This document shows positions 29,071-38,740 of a stretch of 64,000 bases of DNA, piece by piece; positions within the stretch are counted from its first letter, which is position 1; each line of letters starts with the position of its first letter. The DNA is from Halocaridina rubra (Eukaryota; Arthropoda; Malacostraca; Decapoda; Atyidae), in the NCBI GenBank assembly GCA_037179515.1, contig JAXCGZ010011636.1, forward strand, positions 1 to 64,000, given 5' to 3'. The translations under genes and the position numbers were made by a program. The notes below the pieces were generated by a model. That model was not told the origin of the DNA. It saw only the letters and a list, made by a program, of their open reading frames with translations, and did not search any database.

Positions 29071-29500
29071 GCTTTGCTCTGTACTGTGAATAATCTTATC
29101 TAGTGGTGTTGCAGATATCTTGTAATTCAAATAAAGAACATTTATGTACGAAATACAGTAAACTTTTTTCAAAATGGAATTCCTAATTTCTAAGAAGAGA
29201 GCTTGGTAACAAAAATGGTTTAATATGCACCTACTGCTAAACTAGGAGAAAGAGCCCATTACTCATCATAAACAGTGAACAAAGCTTTGCTCTGTACTGT
29301 GAATAATATTATCTAGTGGTGTTGCAGATATCTTGTATTTCAAATAAAGAACATTTATGTACGAAATGAAGTGAAACTTTTTTCAAAATGGAATTCCTAA
29401 TTTCTAAGGAGAGAGCTTGGTAACAAAAATGGCTTTATATGCACCTACTGCTAAAATAGGAGAAAGAGCTCATTACTCATCATAAACAGAGAACAAAGCC
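29071..29500. repeat. 213-bp tandem duplication upstream of ALG1
   Basis: Two head-to-tail copies (29071-29283 and 29284 to about 29500) start with 'gctttgctctgtactgtgaa' and differ at only a few positions. They end 77 bp before the ALG1 start codon, so they lie in the presumed intron just before the coding exon. Confidence 0.9.
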
Positions 29501-29540
29501 TATATATACGTACATAATCATTAGAGCTAAAACAATTTAT

Positions 29541-29576
29541 TTTTTTCAGATTTTAGAAGGTAAGAGCTCTAAAGTC
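29541..29576 (+). promoter_or_regulatory. Splice acceptor and 5'UTR leader of ALG1
   Basis: A T-rich tract followed by CAG (ends 29549) is a good 3' splice site. Eleven bases on, 'gaag|gtaaga' is also a near-perfect splice donor inside the leader, which could define a tiny alternative exon. The ATG context is 'aaagtcATGG', with G at +4. Confidence 0.5.
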
Positions 29577-30926
29577 ATGGCTGATGATGAAGAGGAACGG
29601 GATCACGTAACAATTGTTGTTTTAGGAGATTTGGGACATTCGCCACGCATGAATTACCATGCATTGTCTCTCACTGAAGAAGGTTTTGAAGTAAACTTAG
29701 TGGGATTTGCTGGGTCTAAGCCCCAAGTGGAGGTACTGAGTGATGAACACATCACTTTAACGTATATGAGACCATTCCCAAAATTTTTAAATAGCTTACC
29801 CAGGCTCCTAGCTTATATCTTGAAAGTTCTTTGGCAGGCAGTTATATTGTTTTTTACACTACTCACTGGACCTCGTAGCAGAAAACTATTATTACAGAAT
29901 CCTCCTGGAGTTCCAGCTATGCCTGTGTGCTGGTTTTACTGCTTGGTTACGCAAACAAAGTTTTATATAGATTGGCATAACTATGGTTTTACTATTTTAG
30001 CTCTTTCAGTGAGACCAAATCACCCAATAGTGAAGATGTACAAATGGACAGAAAAAATCTTTGGCAGGCTTGCTCATGGTGGGTTGTGTGTCACAAAGGC
30101 CATGAAGGTTGACCTTGAACAGAATTGGGGAATAAAGAAAGTAACTGTATTATATGACCGTCCAGCTGCCCGATTCTTTCCAGTAACAACAGAAGAAAAA
30201 CATGATTTCTTAATGAAACTTTCCAATACATATCCCTGCTTTTCCAGTCCCTCTCCAGATAAAACTGTTTTTACAGAAAGGTATGCAGATGGGAGAGTTT
30301 CTGAATGTGAAGACCGTCCAGCTATGCTCATATCTTCTACTAGTTGGACAGAGGATGAGGATTTCTCCATTCTGTTTCATGCTTTAAAAGACTATGAGCA
30401 TGTGCGAGCAGAATTTCCAGACCACTATCCACCTCTAATAGTTGTAGTTACGGGAAAAGGCCCTATGAAGGATTATTATTCTTCACTCGTTGCTGACCAG
30501 CACTGGATGCATGTCAAAGTCATTACCCCGTGGATGTCTGCAGAAGACTATCCCAAACTCCTTGCTTCTGCTGATCTGGGTGTGTGTTTGCACTACTCCT
30601 CTTCAGGCCTAGATTTACCCATGAAAGTGGTGGATATGTTTGGTTGTGGCATTCCAGTAGCCGCGATTGATTATCCAGCCTTATCAGAACTCGTCCATCA
30701 TAATGAAAATGGCCTCATATTTAAAACTAAAGAAGAACTAGCCAACTTACTGCAGGATTGGTTCCGTGGGTTTCCCAGAGAAACAGCTGTCAAGGAAACC
30801 TATTATGATTTCCACAAAAGTTTAGAAGAGTTCCGTAAACTGAAATGGCATCCATGTTGGATGTGCAATGCTCTACCTTTATTTAATGATGAAATCATCG
30901 ACAGAAAGAGTTTGACCAGCCAGTGA
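29577..30926 (+). CDS. ALG1: ALG1, GDP-Man:GlcNAc2-PP-dolichol beta-1,4-mannosyltransferase
   Basis: ALG1 (glycosyltransferase family 33) adds the first mannose to GlcNAc2-PP-dolichol on the cytosolic face of the ER, an essential step in building the N-glycan precursor. The 449-residue product is close to the family length. It opens with the Rossmann motif 'VVLGDLGHSPRMNYHAL' (14-30). A hydrophobic membrane segment follows at about 77-97. Further family motifs are 'YIDWHNYGF' (130-138), 'LYDRPA' (192-197), 'STSWTEDEDF' (254-263), 'GKGPM' (293-297) and the nucleotide-sugar site 'GLDLPMKVVDMFGCGIPV' (344-361) with the later 'ALSELV'. The frame is intact, with no intron in the coding region. A splice-acceptor-like 'tttttttcag' ends at 29549, 27 bp before the ATG, suggesting an upstream non-coding exon. 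No frameshift or stop argues for a working gene; a retrocopy cannot be excluded. Confidence 0.95.
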   Translation: MADDEEERDHVTIVVLGDLGHSPRMNYHALSLTEEGFEVNLVGFAGSKPQVEVLSDEHITLTYMRPFPKFLNSLPRLLAYILKVLWQAVILFFTLLTGPRSRKLLLQNPPGVPAMPVCWFYCLVTQTKFYIDWHNYGFTILALSVRPNHPIVKMYKWTEKIFGRLAHGGLCVTKAMKVDLEQNWGIKKVTVLYDRPAARFFPVTTEEKHDFLMKLSNTYPCFSSPSPDKTVFTERYADGRVSECEDRPAMLISSTSWTEDEDFSILFHALKDYEHVRAEFPDHYPPLIVVVTGKGPMKDYYSSLVADQHWMHVKVITPWMSAEDYPKLLASADLGVCLHYSSSGLDLPMKVVDMFGCGIPVAAIDYPALSELVHHNENGLIFKTKEELANLLQDWFRGFPRETAVKETYYDFHKSLEEFRKLKWHPCWMCNALPLFNDEIIDRKSLTSQ

Positions 30927-31510
30927 AATGCTGTCAACAGTGTAAGTCTTATAGTTTGTATTTTCTGCTATTATAGAGTAAACACTTCATTGCAAATGTG
31001 AACAGAAGTTTTTCACAAATAACTTTTTACAATTTACGTCATACTTTCCAGATTTTATGCCGTACTCTTATTCAGATAATATATATTAATATATCACTGT
31101 GTTATATATTTGTGAAATTTTCTGAAGTTTTACCAATTTGTTAATTTTCCATAAAAGTTTGTATTTTACATGATTTTCATTGTTGTACCTACTTTTGTGA
31201 TTTTTAAGCAAACTAGCATCAATAGCTTTGCCAAATTAAGTTTAATAATGTTACATATTTGTTTTATAAAAAATATTTACAACTAATGAATTAAGCCAAG
31301 ACATTATTGATAAAAGGATATGCTTATTGAATTATGTTTGGCATCTTAGCATCTTTAATGTGTGAATGTATCCTCTTAAAATATTTAGTAGGCTTATCGG
31401 CATTATTTGTTTTGGAGATATAAAATGAGATCATACTAGTGTTCTTGCATCCGAAATTTGAGTCATGCAAGTCATTAATAAGAAGTGTTTATATTTCATA
31501 TTTTTGCTGT
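30927..31510 (+). other. ALG1 3' flank
   Basis: AT-rich sequence after the stop. A donor-like 'cagtgtaagtc' at 30938-30948 might start a 3'UTR intron. I did not find a clear AATAAA close to the stop codon. Confidence 0.4.
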
Positions 31511-31822
31511 TGTAGTTTGAATTAAGTTGAATTAATTCCTCTTACCTTGATATTATGTGTTATGTGGATTAACACCAATGATGAGTCAGTATGAGTGACA
31601 AGCAATAACGATAATACCGAAAGACAGCATGAACCAAAGAACAAAAATGCCAAACGGCCAGTAAACAAAGCATAAACGTCACCAAAACCACAACCTCTCT
31701 GCACAACGACTGGATCTCCAATGCCCTCACCGCCACTCATTCACCAACTCGGCACCAAAAACTCTCTGCCATACATAAACTACCACAAACTACCAAACTA
31801 CTTTTAGACATGCTAAACTACT
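31511..31822 (-). repeat. 3' LTR of old Ty3/gypsy element
   Basis: About 312 bp, beginning 'tgtagtttgaatta', homologous to 35367-35682 with visible divergence (substitutions and small indels, roughly 8-10% by eye). On the minus strand a purine-rich 'cagggggccaa' lies just upstream and is the likely polypurine tract. Confidence 0.85.
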
Positions 31823-31998
31823 TGGCCCCCTGATCTCGAGATCATACAACACACCAAGTTGTGTGGAAGGACAAACAAAATTGTTTAAAAACAACAGAAA
31901 ATCCACAAACCAACAAAAACCAAGACAATCTATGATTGATGCTAAATAAGAGAGAAAAAAAGAAAACTTAACGTATGCAAATTTACAACAGAATTATC

Positions 31999-32444
31999 TC
32001 ACTCAGACATATAGTCATCCAATTCAGAAACATAGTCATCCAATCTGGCAGGTCGCTGTCTTGTTTGCCTGGGACATGTAGCTTTTAAAATATGCACATC
32101 ATCAGATGTACTATCTCTTTCACTTTGCTGTCCTTCATTTGGAATCTTAACCTTATCCTCCTCATCTGATTCCTCAGACGAAATTTGAGGAATAAATACT
32201 TTCCTAACGTTGAGTATGTGATATGGCATGCCATCTACAGACACGATATACCAGTAATGTAACCTTTCTTCCATTTAGTTGTACATTGTGTATTTGGCAG
32301 TTTCACCCATACTTCCTCACCTATTCTCACCGAAGAAGACTCATCTTTATTAATCTCTGGCTTAATCATTGCATGCTTCCATTCGTATTTAAGTATAAGA
32401 TGCTTTGGCACCAACTTTTCATCCTGACCTGACCAAGGAGTCAT
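31999..32444 (-). pseudogene. C-terminal tail of gypsy pol
   Basis: Two overlapping frames hold the GPY/F-like region after integrase ('EEVWVKLPN', 'KWKKGYITGI') and an acidic tail ('SSEESDEEDKV') ending 'PARLDDYVSE'. A frameshift near 32260 separates them. The GPY/F module typically follows gypsy integrases. Confidence 0.6.
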
Positions 32445-32471
32445 ATTGTACTAGAATACTGCTTCTATTGG

Positions 32472-32978
32472 TTATAGGTGCCCCCTCTCAGCAATAGCTT
32501 TCACCGTATGATGTCTCTCCTCTGTTCCATTACCCCCAGGCCGATATGCAGCTCTAAGCATTCCTACATTATTCCATCTCTCCAGCACTTGCCTTAGTAA
32601 TGATGAAAAAAATTCTGTACTGTTATCCATTAGAAGCTCATCAACCGGGCCTCTCTCATAGAAAATTTCTTCCAGCAATGATGAAATTTCTCGGGCATTT
32701 TCATGTTTTAGTTCCTTCCAGACTGCAAAACGACTAGGACCAGAATCCACAACTGATAAATAGGGCACCTGTCTATAATGAGTGACAGTTGATAAATGTT
32801 TCCAATTTTCTATAACACTAATCACTCCTGCATAATGGGTGGCTGGGGCTGGATCAGTGGATTGACCTTGTTGACAGCTCTGCACCACCTTTCTGAATGC
32901 TTCTTTGGCAGTGGTGGGATCTGCCTTATGGGCCAAATACAACATCCTCTCCACACCCATATGATGCATGTTATGCAT
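32472..32978 (-). pseudogene. Gypsy integrase core, degenerate
   Basis: 168 codons carry the HHCC region start ('MHHMGVERM'), though one zinc-finger cysteine is replaced ('CQQG'). The catalytic core is visible: 'SVVDSGPSRFAVW' (first Asp), 'LLMDNSTEFF' (second Asp) and 'GGNGTEERHH' (Glu). The integrase joined element DNA to the host genome; this copy is cut off by frameshifts. Confidence 0.8.
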
Positions 32979-33344
32979 TTACACCAATGCAACAAACCTC
33001 CTCCTCACTATCAGGAACCTTTGCCTTCAGCCAGCTTTTCCCAACACGTGTCAGCACATCAGCCTTATTTTGTGATGATGGAACGAAGGCCACCTTCATC
33101 GTTAGCCCAAATTCATTTATCAGATCCCTCAAGATTCCAAAACGGCGTTTTACCACCATCTCAGACGCTCCCTTTTGCGCACCTTTTTTTTGTCTGTAAT
33201 AACAGTATTCACCCAACCATGCACTGTTACTGAATCAGTTCTCAACTCCATTTTCTTCAGTCTCCATTTCAATGCTAGATTAATATCTTTCAATACCACC
33301 TCAAGTTCATAGCAAATGCAGTACTGCCAACTAGATTTTCCCAA
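32971..33344 (-). pseudogene. Gypsy RNase H remnant
   Basis: Overlapping frames include 'YELEVVLKDINLALKW', 'LRTDSVTVHGWV' and 'SSQNKADVLTRV'. The last is the 'N-ADALSR'-type end of gypsy RNase H. A frameshift lies near 33210. Confidence 0.65.
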
Positions 33345-33640
33345 CTTGACCCTGCAGCACTCCTCTTAATGAAGCTACCTGCAACCCTTAACCAGCCAGC
33401 AACGGGGTAATGGCCCACAAACTTCCCACATACAGAGAACAGACCTCTTCTCGTCAAATCATCTGAAACCTCTGGAACTTTGTTCCCTGTTGGAACACCA
33501 ATTCATCATTAACACAAAACAACTTAAGTCCTAAAGCTGCACCATTCTTCAGTGATTCAACTTGTTTTGTTAACAGTCCATACTCATTCAGCTGCCTAAT
33601 GAGCTCATAAGCTCATTAGGCATCAATGTAGAAGCTCGTG

Positions 33641-33970
33641 TATTTTTGTCTCATCTTTTTTCTTTAGAACAAACTTTAAAGACTTTCGACATTATGCGCG
33701 GTGCACAGTTCAGCTCAATACCCAATCGTGTTAAGCAATAGGTCTTACCTTCATACTTTACCATCTGATTTGACCACAATTTCTTGCTTACTTTAATTTG
33801 TAGATATGCAGATTTAAGGTCAACAAAAGATACTGTTTTACCCATGTCTCCACTACCTTAACTTTTTATCACATACATCTGTGACATTATCACCAGTATG
33901 GCACTTCACACGAGCATTTAACTCTCGAAAATCTAGTACTGGCCTCATCTTTTTCTTTGTTGGTTGCTCC
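33641..33970 (-). pseudogene. Gypsy reverse transcriptase remnant
   Basis: Includes 'VSFVDLKSAYLQIKV' (first catalytic Asp region) and 'YCLTRLG' followed by 'NCAPRIMSKV'. The remainder of the palm and the catalytic DD box are disrupted. Confidence 0.65.
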
Positions 33971-34387
33971 ACTACCATCATATGAATACTTCCATCAGTT
34001 ATATCTTTGTCCCTAGGGACTTAAATTCCCTCTTGTATCCACCTGGTGACTTCTTTGTCATACTCTCCTTTTTTCTTTCCTATCAGGTTTGTGATATAGC
34101 AGCTATCCTTATTTGTACTTTTTACTGGCTGATTATTTTTCCAAAACTATTCCACTGTCCAATTTTATTCCTTCAAAATCAGCATGAAAGTCTTCATCAT
34201 CGATCTCACATGAGTTCTTTTCTGCTCAGTTAAAAGTGCCAGTTGCTACCAAAGAATAATCAGGTGCAAGAAACTGTAAAACACCCTCCTTGATTGCAAC
34301 ACCACCAAACTGATTAATAACATCCAATCCCACAACGATATCAACACCTTCAATCATCTTATCCGACACCACTGCATGAACAGACAT

Positions 34388-35340
34388 TTATCTATTGCCA
34401 GTCACCAAATGCACTACAGTAGAACCTTTACATTTGACCTGCCTTCCATCGAAAGCGCTTAAAAAAGTTTCTCCTGTACAACCAACTACCAACTTAGAAT
34501 GAACAATTGTTTTAGTACTGGAATCTACAAGTCCCCTAGCTGAACAATTATTCACCTGCACATCAATAACAGGTAGTGACTGCACCTTGTCATTAATAAG
34601 GGGGTTACTGCTGGCGCAGCAGTCCCCCTCTATTCGTTTCCCTGCCCTTGGGTATATTCTTGAGTCTTTTTGATCACTTTGGTTGGCAATATGTCCTACT
34701 TTGTTACACTTGAAACACCTGATGTTTTCCTCACAATATTCGATTAAATGAGGACCAGCACACCAAAAGCATCATCCCTTAATTCTCTTACTGCCACTGC
34801 CCTTTTTTGGCAACTCAAAGCTCCTTGCCACCACAACAATATGCTCCTTATCAGCCTTACTTTTGCACAAAATTCTTGCCTCATTAATCAGTTCACTAAC
34901 TGGCTTAGTTAAAACCTTATTGACTTGTTGCATAGCTATACTTATTGTATCTGGGAATCCATTGACAAAAGTCAAACTAACAATGCTTTCCAAACCATCC
35001 CCCTAGAACCCAGCAAGCCCAGCCAAAGGTCTTATGTCATTTGGATACACATCAACAGGTTGCCCTGTCCATTTGTCTCTAACCAACTTGCCATAAGCTA
35101 CATAGGCTCTGTAAGTAAACGCCTCTTTTAACATAGCTACTATATTTTCTGAATCACCTTGGTCATCATCACTTATTTCTAAATACAAAGCAAGAGCATC
35201 TTCCTCCAAAGTGGAATAAAAGAAGCCATATCAGAAATCTTCTGCAACTTAGCCACCAACTGATCTTTCTTTATCCATGCAACCACATCTCTGTCACCGG
35301 TGCATTATCTCATCGTCTCCGACGTGACTTTAGATGCCAT
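34388..35340 (-). pseudogene. Gypsy gag, zinc knuckles and protease remnant
   Basis: The gag start codon is at 35340. A gag-like segment ('YGKLVRDKWTGQPVDVY') reads at 35209-35003. Two zinc-knuckle-like CxxCx4HxxxxC patterns lie at about 34775-34680, followed by a protease-like segment with 'GLVDSSTKTIVH' at 34550-34515 where the catalytic DTG has become DSS. Multiple frame breaks. Confidence 0.65.
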
Positions 35341-35366
35341 GACTGCAGATTATAGCCTAGATAGCT

Positions 35367-35682
35367 TGTAGTTTGAATTAAATTGAAATAAATTCCTCTT
35401 TCCTTGATATTATGCGTTAAATGGAATAATGCCAACGATGAGTCAGTATGAGCGACAAGCAATAACAATAATACCGAAAGACAGCACAAACCTAAAAAGC
35501 AAAAATGCCAAACAGGCCAGTAAACAAAGCATAAACGTCACCAAAAACACAACCTCTCTGCACAACGACTGGATCTCCAATGCCTTCTCCGCCACTCACT
35601 CACCCAACTCAGCACCAACAACTCTCCACCATACGTAAACTACCACAAACTACCAAACTACTTTTAGACTTATTAAACTACA
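35367..35682 (-). repeat. 5' LTR of old Ty3/gypsy element
   Basis: About 316 bp starting TG and ending CA in genome orientation; partner of 31511-31822. The gag ATG at 35340 is only about 26 bases inside the LTR, leaving a very short leader with no obvious TGG-type primer-binding site. Confidence 0.85.
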
Positions 35683-35949
35683 GCTGTCTACTTGTTTTTT
35701 CTTTTATCATAAAATGAATCTCCAATATATATATATGTCTGACTCTACATTTTTTATATTTTTTTTACCTTTCAACTAAAACGATAGGATTTCTACTTTT
35801 AGGGATCAAATGGGAAGTCACTCTGTGTTTACATAGAATAATGATGTGCATATTTATGGTGCATTTACTAATTATTAAAATTGTAATACAAATTATCTCT
35901 CTGGCCTCATTTCTTACCTAATATAGAAATACTGGAAAAGAATAACTAC
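35683..35949. other. Unassigned sequence
   Basis: AT-rich, nothing recognised. Confidence 0.4.
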
Positions 35950-36260
35950 ACTCTACAGGAGAGCATTATAATAGCTTTCTATATAACCCACCATGGAGTT
36001 AACAAAGATTAGAGGTGTGTGAGGTAAGTAATATAGGTACTTTAGCAATGATGAACACTTTAGTACACACTGCATATTGCACTAACATGGAAATAACGTT
36101 TTGGCTATTGGTAAAATTCAGCTAGAGCCATCAATATGAAAAATGAACCCTATGTTATTGATGTAGTACAGCACTGAAGATGTTCTGCCAGAAAGTAGGC
36201 AACCAAGAAGGAAATAAGGAAGAACTATCGAAAAGAGGATTAATGATTATATAATTGGTA
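35950..36260 (+). pseudogene. LINE family-1 endonuclease fragment
   Basis: Degenerate match in plus orientation to the endonuclease region of the LINE at 59.6-62.3 kb: 'gagcattataatagc' and 'caacccaccat'-like sequence, then 'tatgaaaaatgaaccc' and 'gaggaactatc'-like sequence. An internal deletion joins the two parts. Confidence 0.5.
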
Positions 36261-36398
36261 TTGCTTGAGGAACAAGAATTTGTACAAGAGAATGCATGCA
36301 TAGTTCTAAGGAAAAATATGCTAGGAATTAATGAGTAAAAAGAAAAGACCTACCAAGGGATAAGGAATGACAAGTATTAGGGCTCTTCCCCATGAGCA

Positions 36399-36591
36399 GT
36401 GGCGTCTCGCGTTTAGACACTGCAGAACTGCGGCACCCCCTATTTTCACTAAACTTGTACATTATATAATTCTTAAGCATAATGTATAAATTATCTTTTA
36501 TATGTTTTTGTTTTACACAATAATAAAACAATGGCTAAGAATTTTCTGAAGCAGCACCCCCACTAATTTTAGCTATTAGCCACCTCCGCCA
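36399..36591. mobile_element. Short hAT-like MITE
   Basis: The left end 'gtggcgtctcgc' and the reverse complement of the right end 'tggcggaggtgg' are short inverted repeats. The 7-bp flanks ATGAGCA at 36392-36398 and 36592-36598 are identical, as expected of the 7-8 bp duplications of hAT elements. About 193 bp, no coding capacity. Confidence 0.55.
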
Positions 36592-36699
36592 ATGAGCACA
36601 AATAAATACAAACACTAGTTCGTTTCAATTGTTAGCAATAATAGATATACTGGGGTATATATTACTTAATGCCTTACTGAATATTTATGCATGTATGTA

Positions 36700-38740
36700 T
36701 ATAATTACCTAATTGTGCTTACGGAAAAGAACCATAGCCTCATAACTTTCCGTCTCCTGGTCGATTCCATTTTTATACTCTGTGATGCTTACCATATTTG
36801 TCCTTAAAACTATGAATTGAGTTAGCACATTGCTTAGCGAATTACAATGATCAGCTACTCTTGCACTAAAAAAGTACTTCCTTACATCCTGCAAAAAGGT
36901 TTTCTTACGAAGCCTCAGACTATGACCTCTAGTCCTAGAGCAAGCCATATAAAAATATTGACCCCTATCCACTCTGTCAAAACCATGAAGGAATTAAAAA
37001 ACCATCACCATATCTCCCCTCATTCTTTTCACCCTCTCTCATAACTAAGATTGCATTTTTCTGGCACCAGTTCGTGGCATGTCTGAATTTTTACAGCTTA
37101 TATGTTTTTTCAAGTGTGGATTTAAAAATGTGGCTGCATATTCAAGCTTTGACTTCACACAGGTTACATAAATATTTCTGAACATATACTTGTCCATGTG
37201 TCTCAAGACTACCCTTACATTTGCTAAGAGAGTATATGCTGCCCTTACTATGTCATTTATATGACTCCCAGATCTCTCATTCTCTGGGTCTTGGAATTTT
37301 GCTCCTGCTGATGAGTACCCAAGCTTGGGCCTTCTTGCACTTGTACCATTTCTTATGCCCTTACATTTTGAAGTACTGAATTTCATTAACCACTTTTCCA
37401 ACCACTCATGCAGATTATTTAGGTCTTCTAGAAATTCTCTACCATTGTTCTCGTCTCTTACTTTCTTCACAATCTTTACATCATCTGCAAACGTATTCAT
37501 GAATGAGTTTAGACTGGTAGGTCATTATGCATACAAGGAACAAAAGTGGCCCTAAAACTGAACCCTGTGGAACACCACTATTAACCCTCCTCCATTCAGA
37601 CACTGAGTGTCTTACTCAAACCCTCTGTTCTCATCCTACTAAGATTTTATCCATTCCAAGGCATTTCCACTTATTCTCGCCATTACTTGCGGCTTCTTAA
37701 TAAGTTTCCCATGTGGCACCATATCAAATGCCTTCTGAAAATCTAGGAATATGCAATCTGCCCAGTCCTCTTTATCCTGTAAGATCCGGCTTACCTCATC
37801 ATAAAATTATAATAAGTTTGTTACTGATGATCTGCCTTCTCTGAAGCCATGCTGTCTCACTGACATAAAAGTTGAAGGATTCAAAGTAAAGAGAGATGTG
37901 TTTTCTTAGTAGTTTCTCCATAACTTTGCAAACTCTGCTGATCAAGGAAACGGGCCTATTGTTTAGAACTCTATCCCTCCTTCCCTTTTTGAAGATAGGT
38001 TTTACGTTTGCTTGTTTCAAACAGCTTCAAATTTCCCCAGATTCCAACGACTTTTCAAATATGATGCACAGTGCCACCAATATAGGTTTAACGCATTTCT
38101 TAAGTACATAAGGGAATATACCATCAGGACCTGTGGCCTTTTGGATATCTAACTCCATCAGCGCTTTGCGTACCTCTGTGGCTGAAAAGATGATGTTCTC
38201 TAATACCAGTCCATGAGCTCCTATCTCTGCAATATGAGGGGGTGGGTTATTTTCTGCTGCAATTTCTGCCTGAAACTCCTGTTCAATTCTTCACAGATCT
38301 CTTTATCCATGTCAGCGATACTTCCATCTGCTCTCTTTAACTGTAAAACCTGTTCTTTGACTTTCTTTCCCTCTGATAAAGCTGTGGAAAAGTTTGGGAT
38401 ATTCTTTAGCGTTCCTAGTGATATCTCCTTCATAAATTTTCTCTGCCTTTTTTCTTTTAATCAGGTAATAATTACTTGCTCTTTTATGTCTGCCAGTCGT
38501 TTATGTTTTTTCTCCTCTTATGCCTTTTCCAACATTTGTCTCTCCACTCCATAGCTCTCTTGCACTCATTATTTAACCATTTCTAACTGGCATGAAGAAC
38601 TCCTATTTTGGTGGGTTGTATGCAGGAGGTGACTATCTTCTCATATTCCTCGCAAAAGATTTCGCACATTTTTCATACAGATTTGTTGTTAAATAAGATT
38701 CTCCAGTCAGTAACTGCAAAAAGCTCTTTAATCTTGTTGT
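36700..38740 (-). mobile_element. LINE family-1 copy a (CR1/L2-like), 5'-truncated
   Basis: Minus strand, from part-way through ORF2 to the 3' end ('cgtaagcacaattaggtaat' read on minus). RT pieces lie at 38433-38221, 38020-37799 and 37500-37045 ('FADDVKIVKKV' near 37495, with the catalytic ADD). The C-terminal tail follows at 36972-36709. Several frameshifts; inactive. Confidence 0.85.

Larger units (their letters stand above)
31511..35682 (-). mobile_element. Old, inactive Ty3/gypsy LTR retrotransposon
   Basis: About 4.2 kb on the minus strand with diverged LTRs and a 5-bp TSD (GCTGT at 31506-31510 and 35683-35687). Domains follow the Ty3/gypsy order: gag, zinc knuckle, protease, reverse transcriptase, RNase H, integrase. 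Every domain is broken by stops or frameshifts. It is unrelated at close range to the young element at 49873-54232. Confidence 0.85.

Noticed and set aside
29577..30926. ALG1 as a bacterial glycosyltransferase gained by transfer
   Set aside because: All motifs are those of eukaryotic GT33 with the membrane segment in place, and a splice acceptor precedes the start.
32796..33233. 145- and 100-codon plus-strand frames
   Set aside because: Antisense shadows of the gypsy integrase and RNase H regions.
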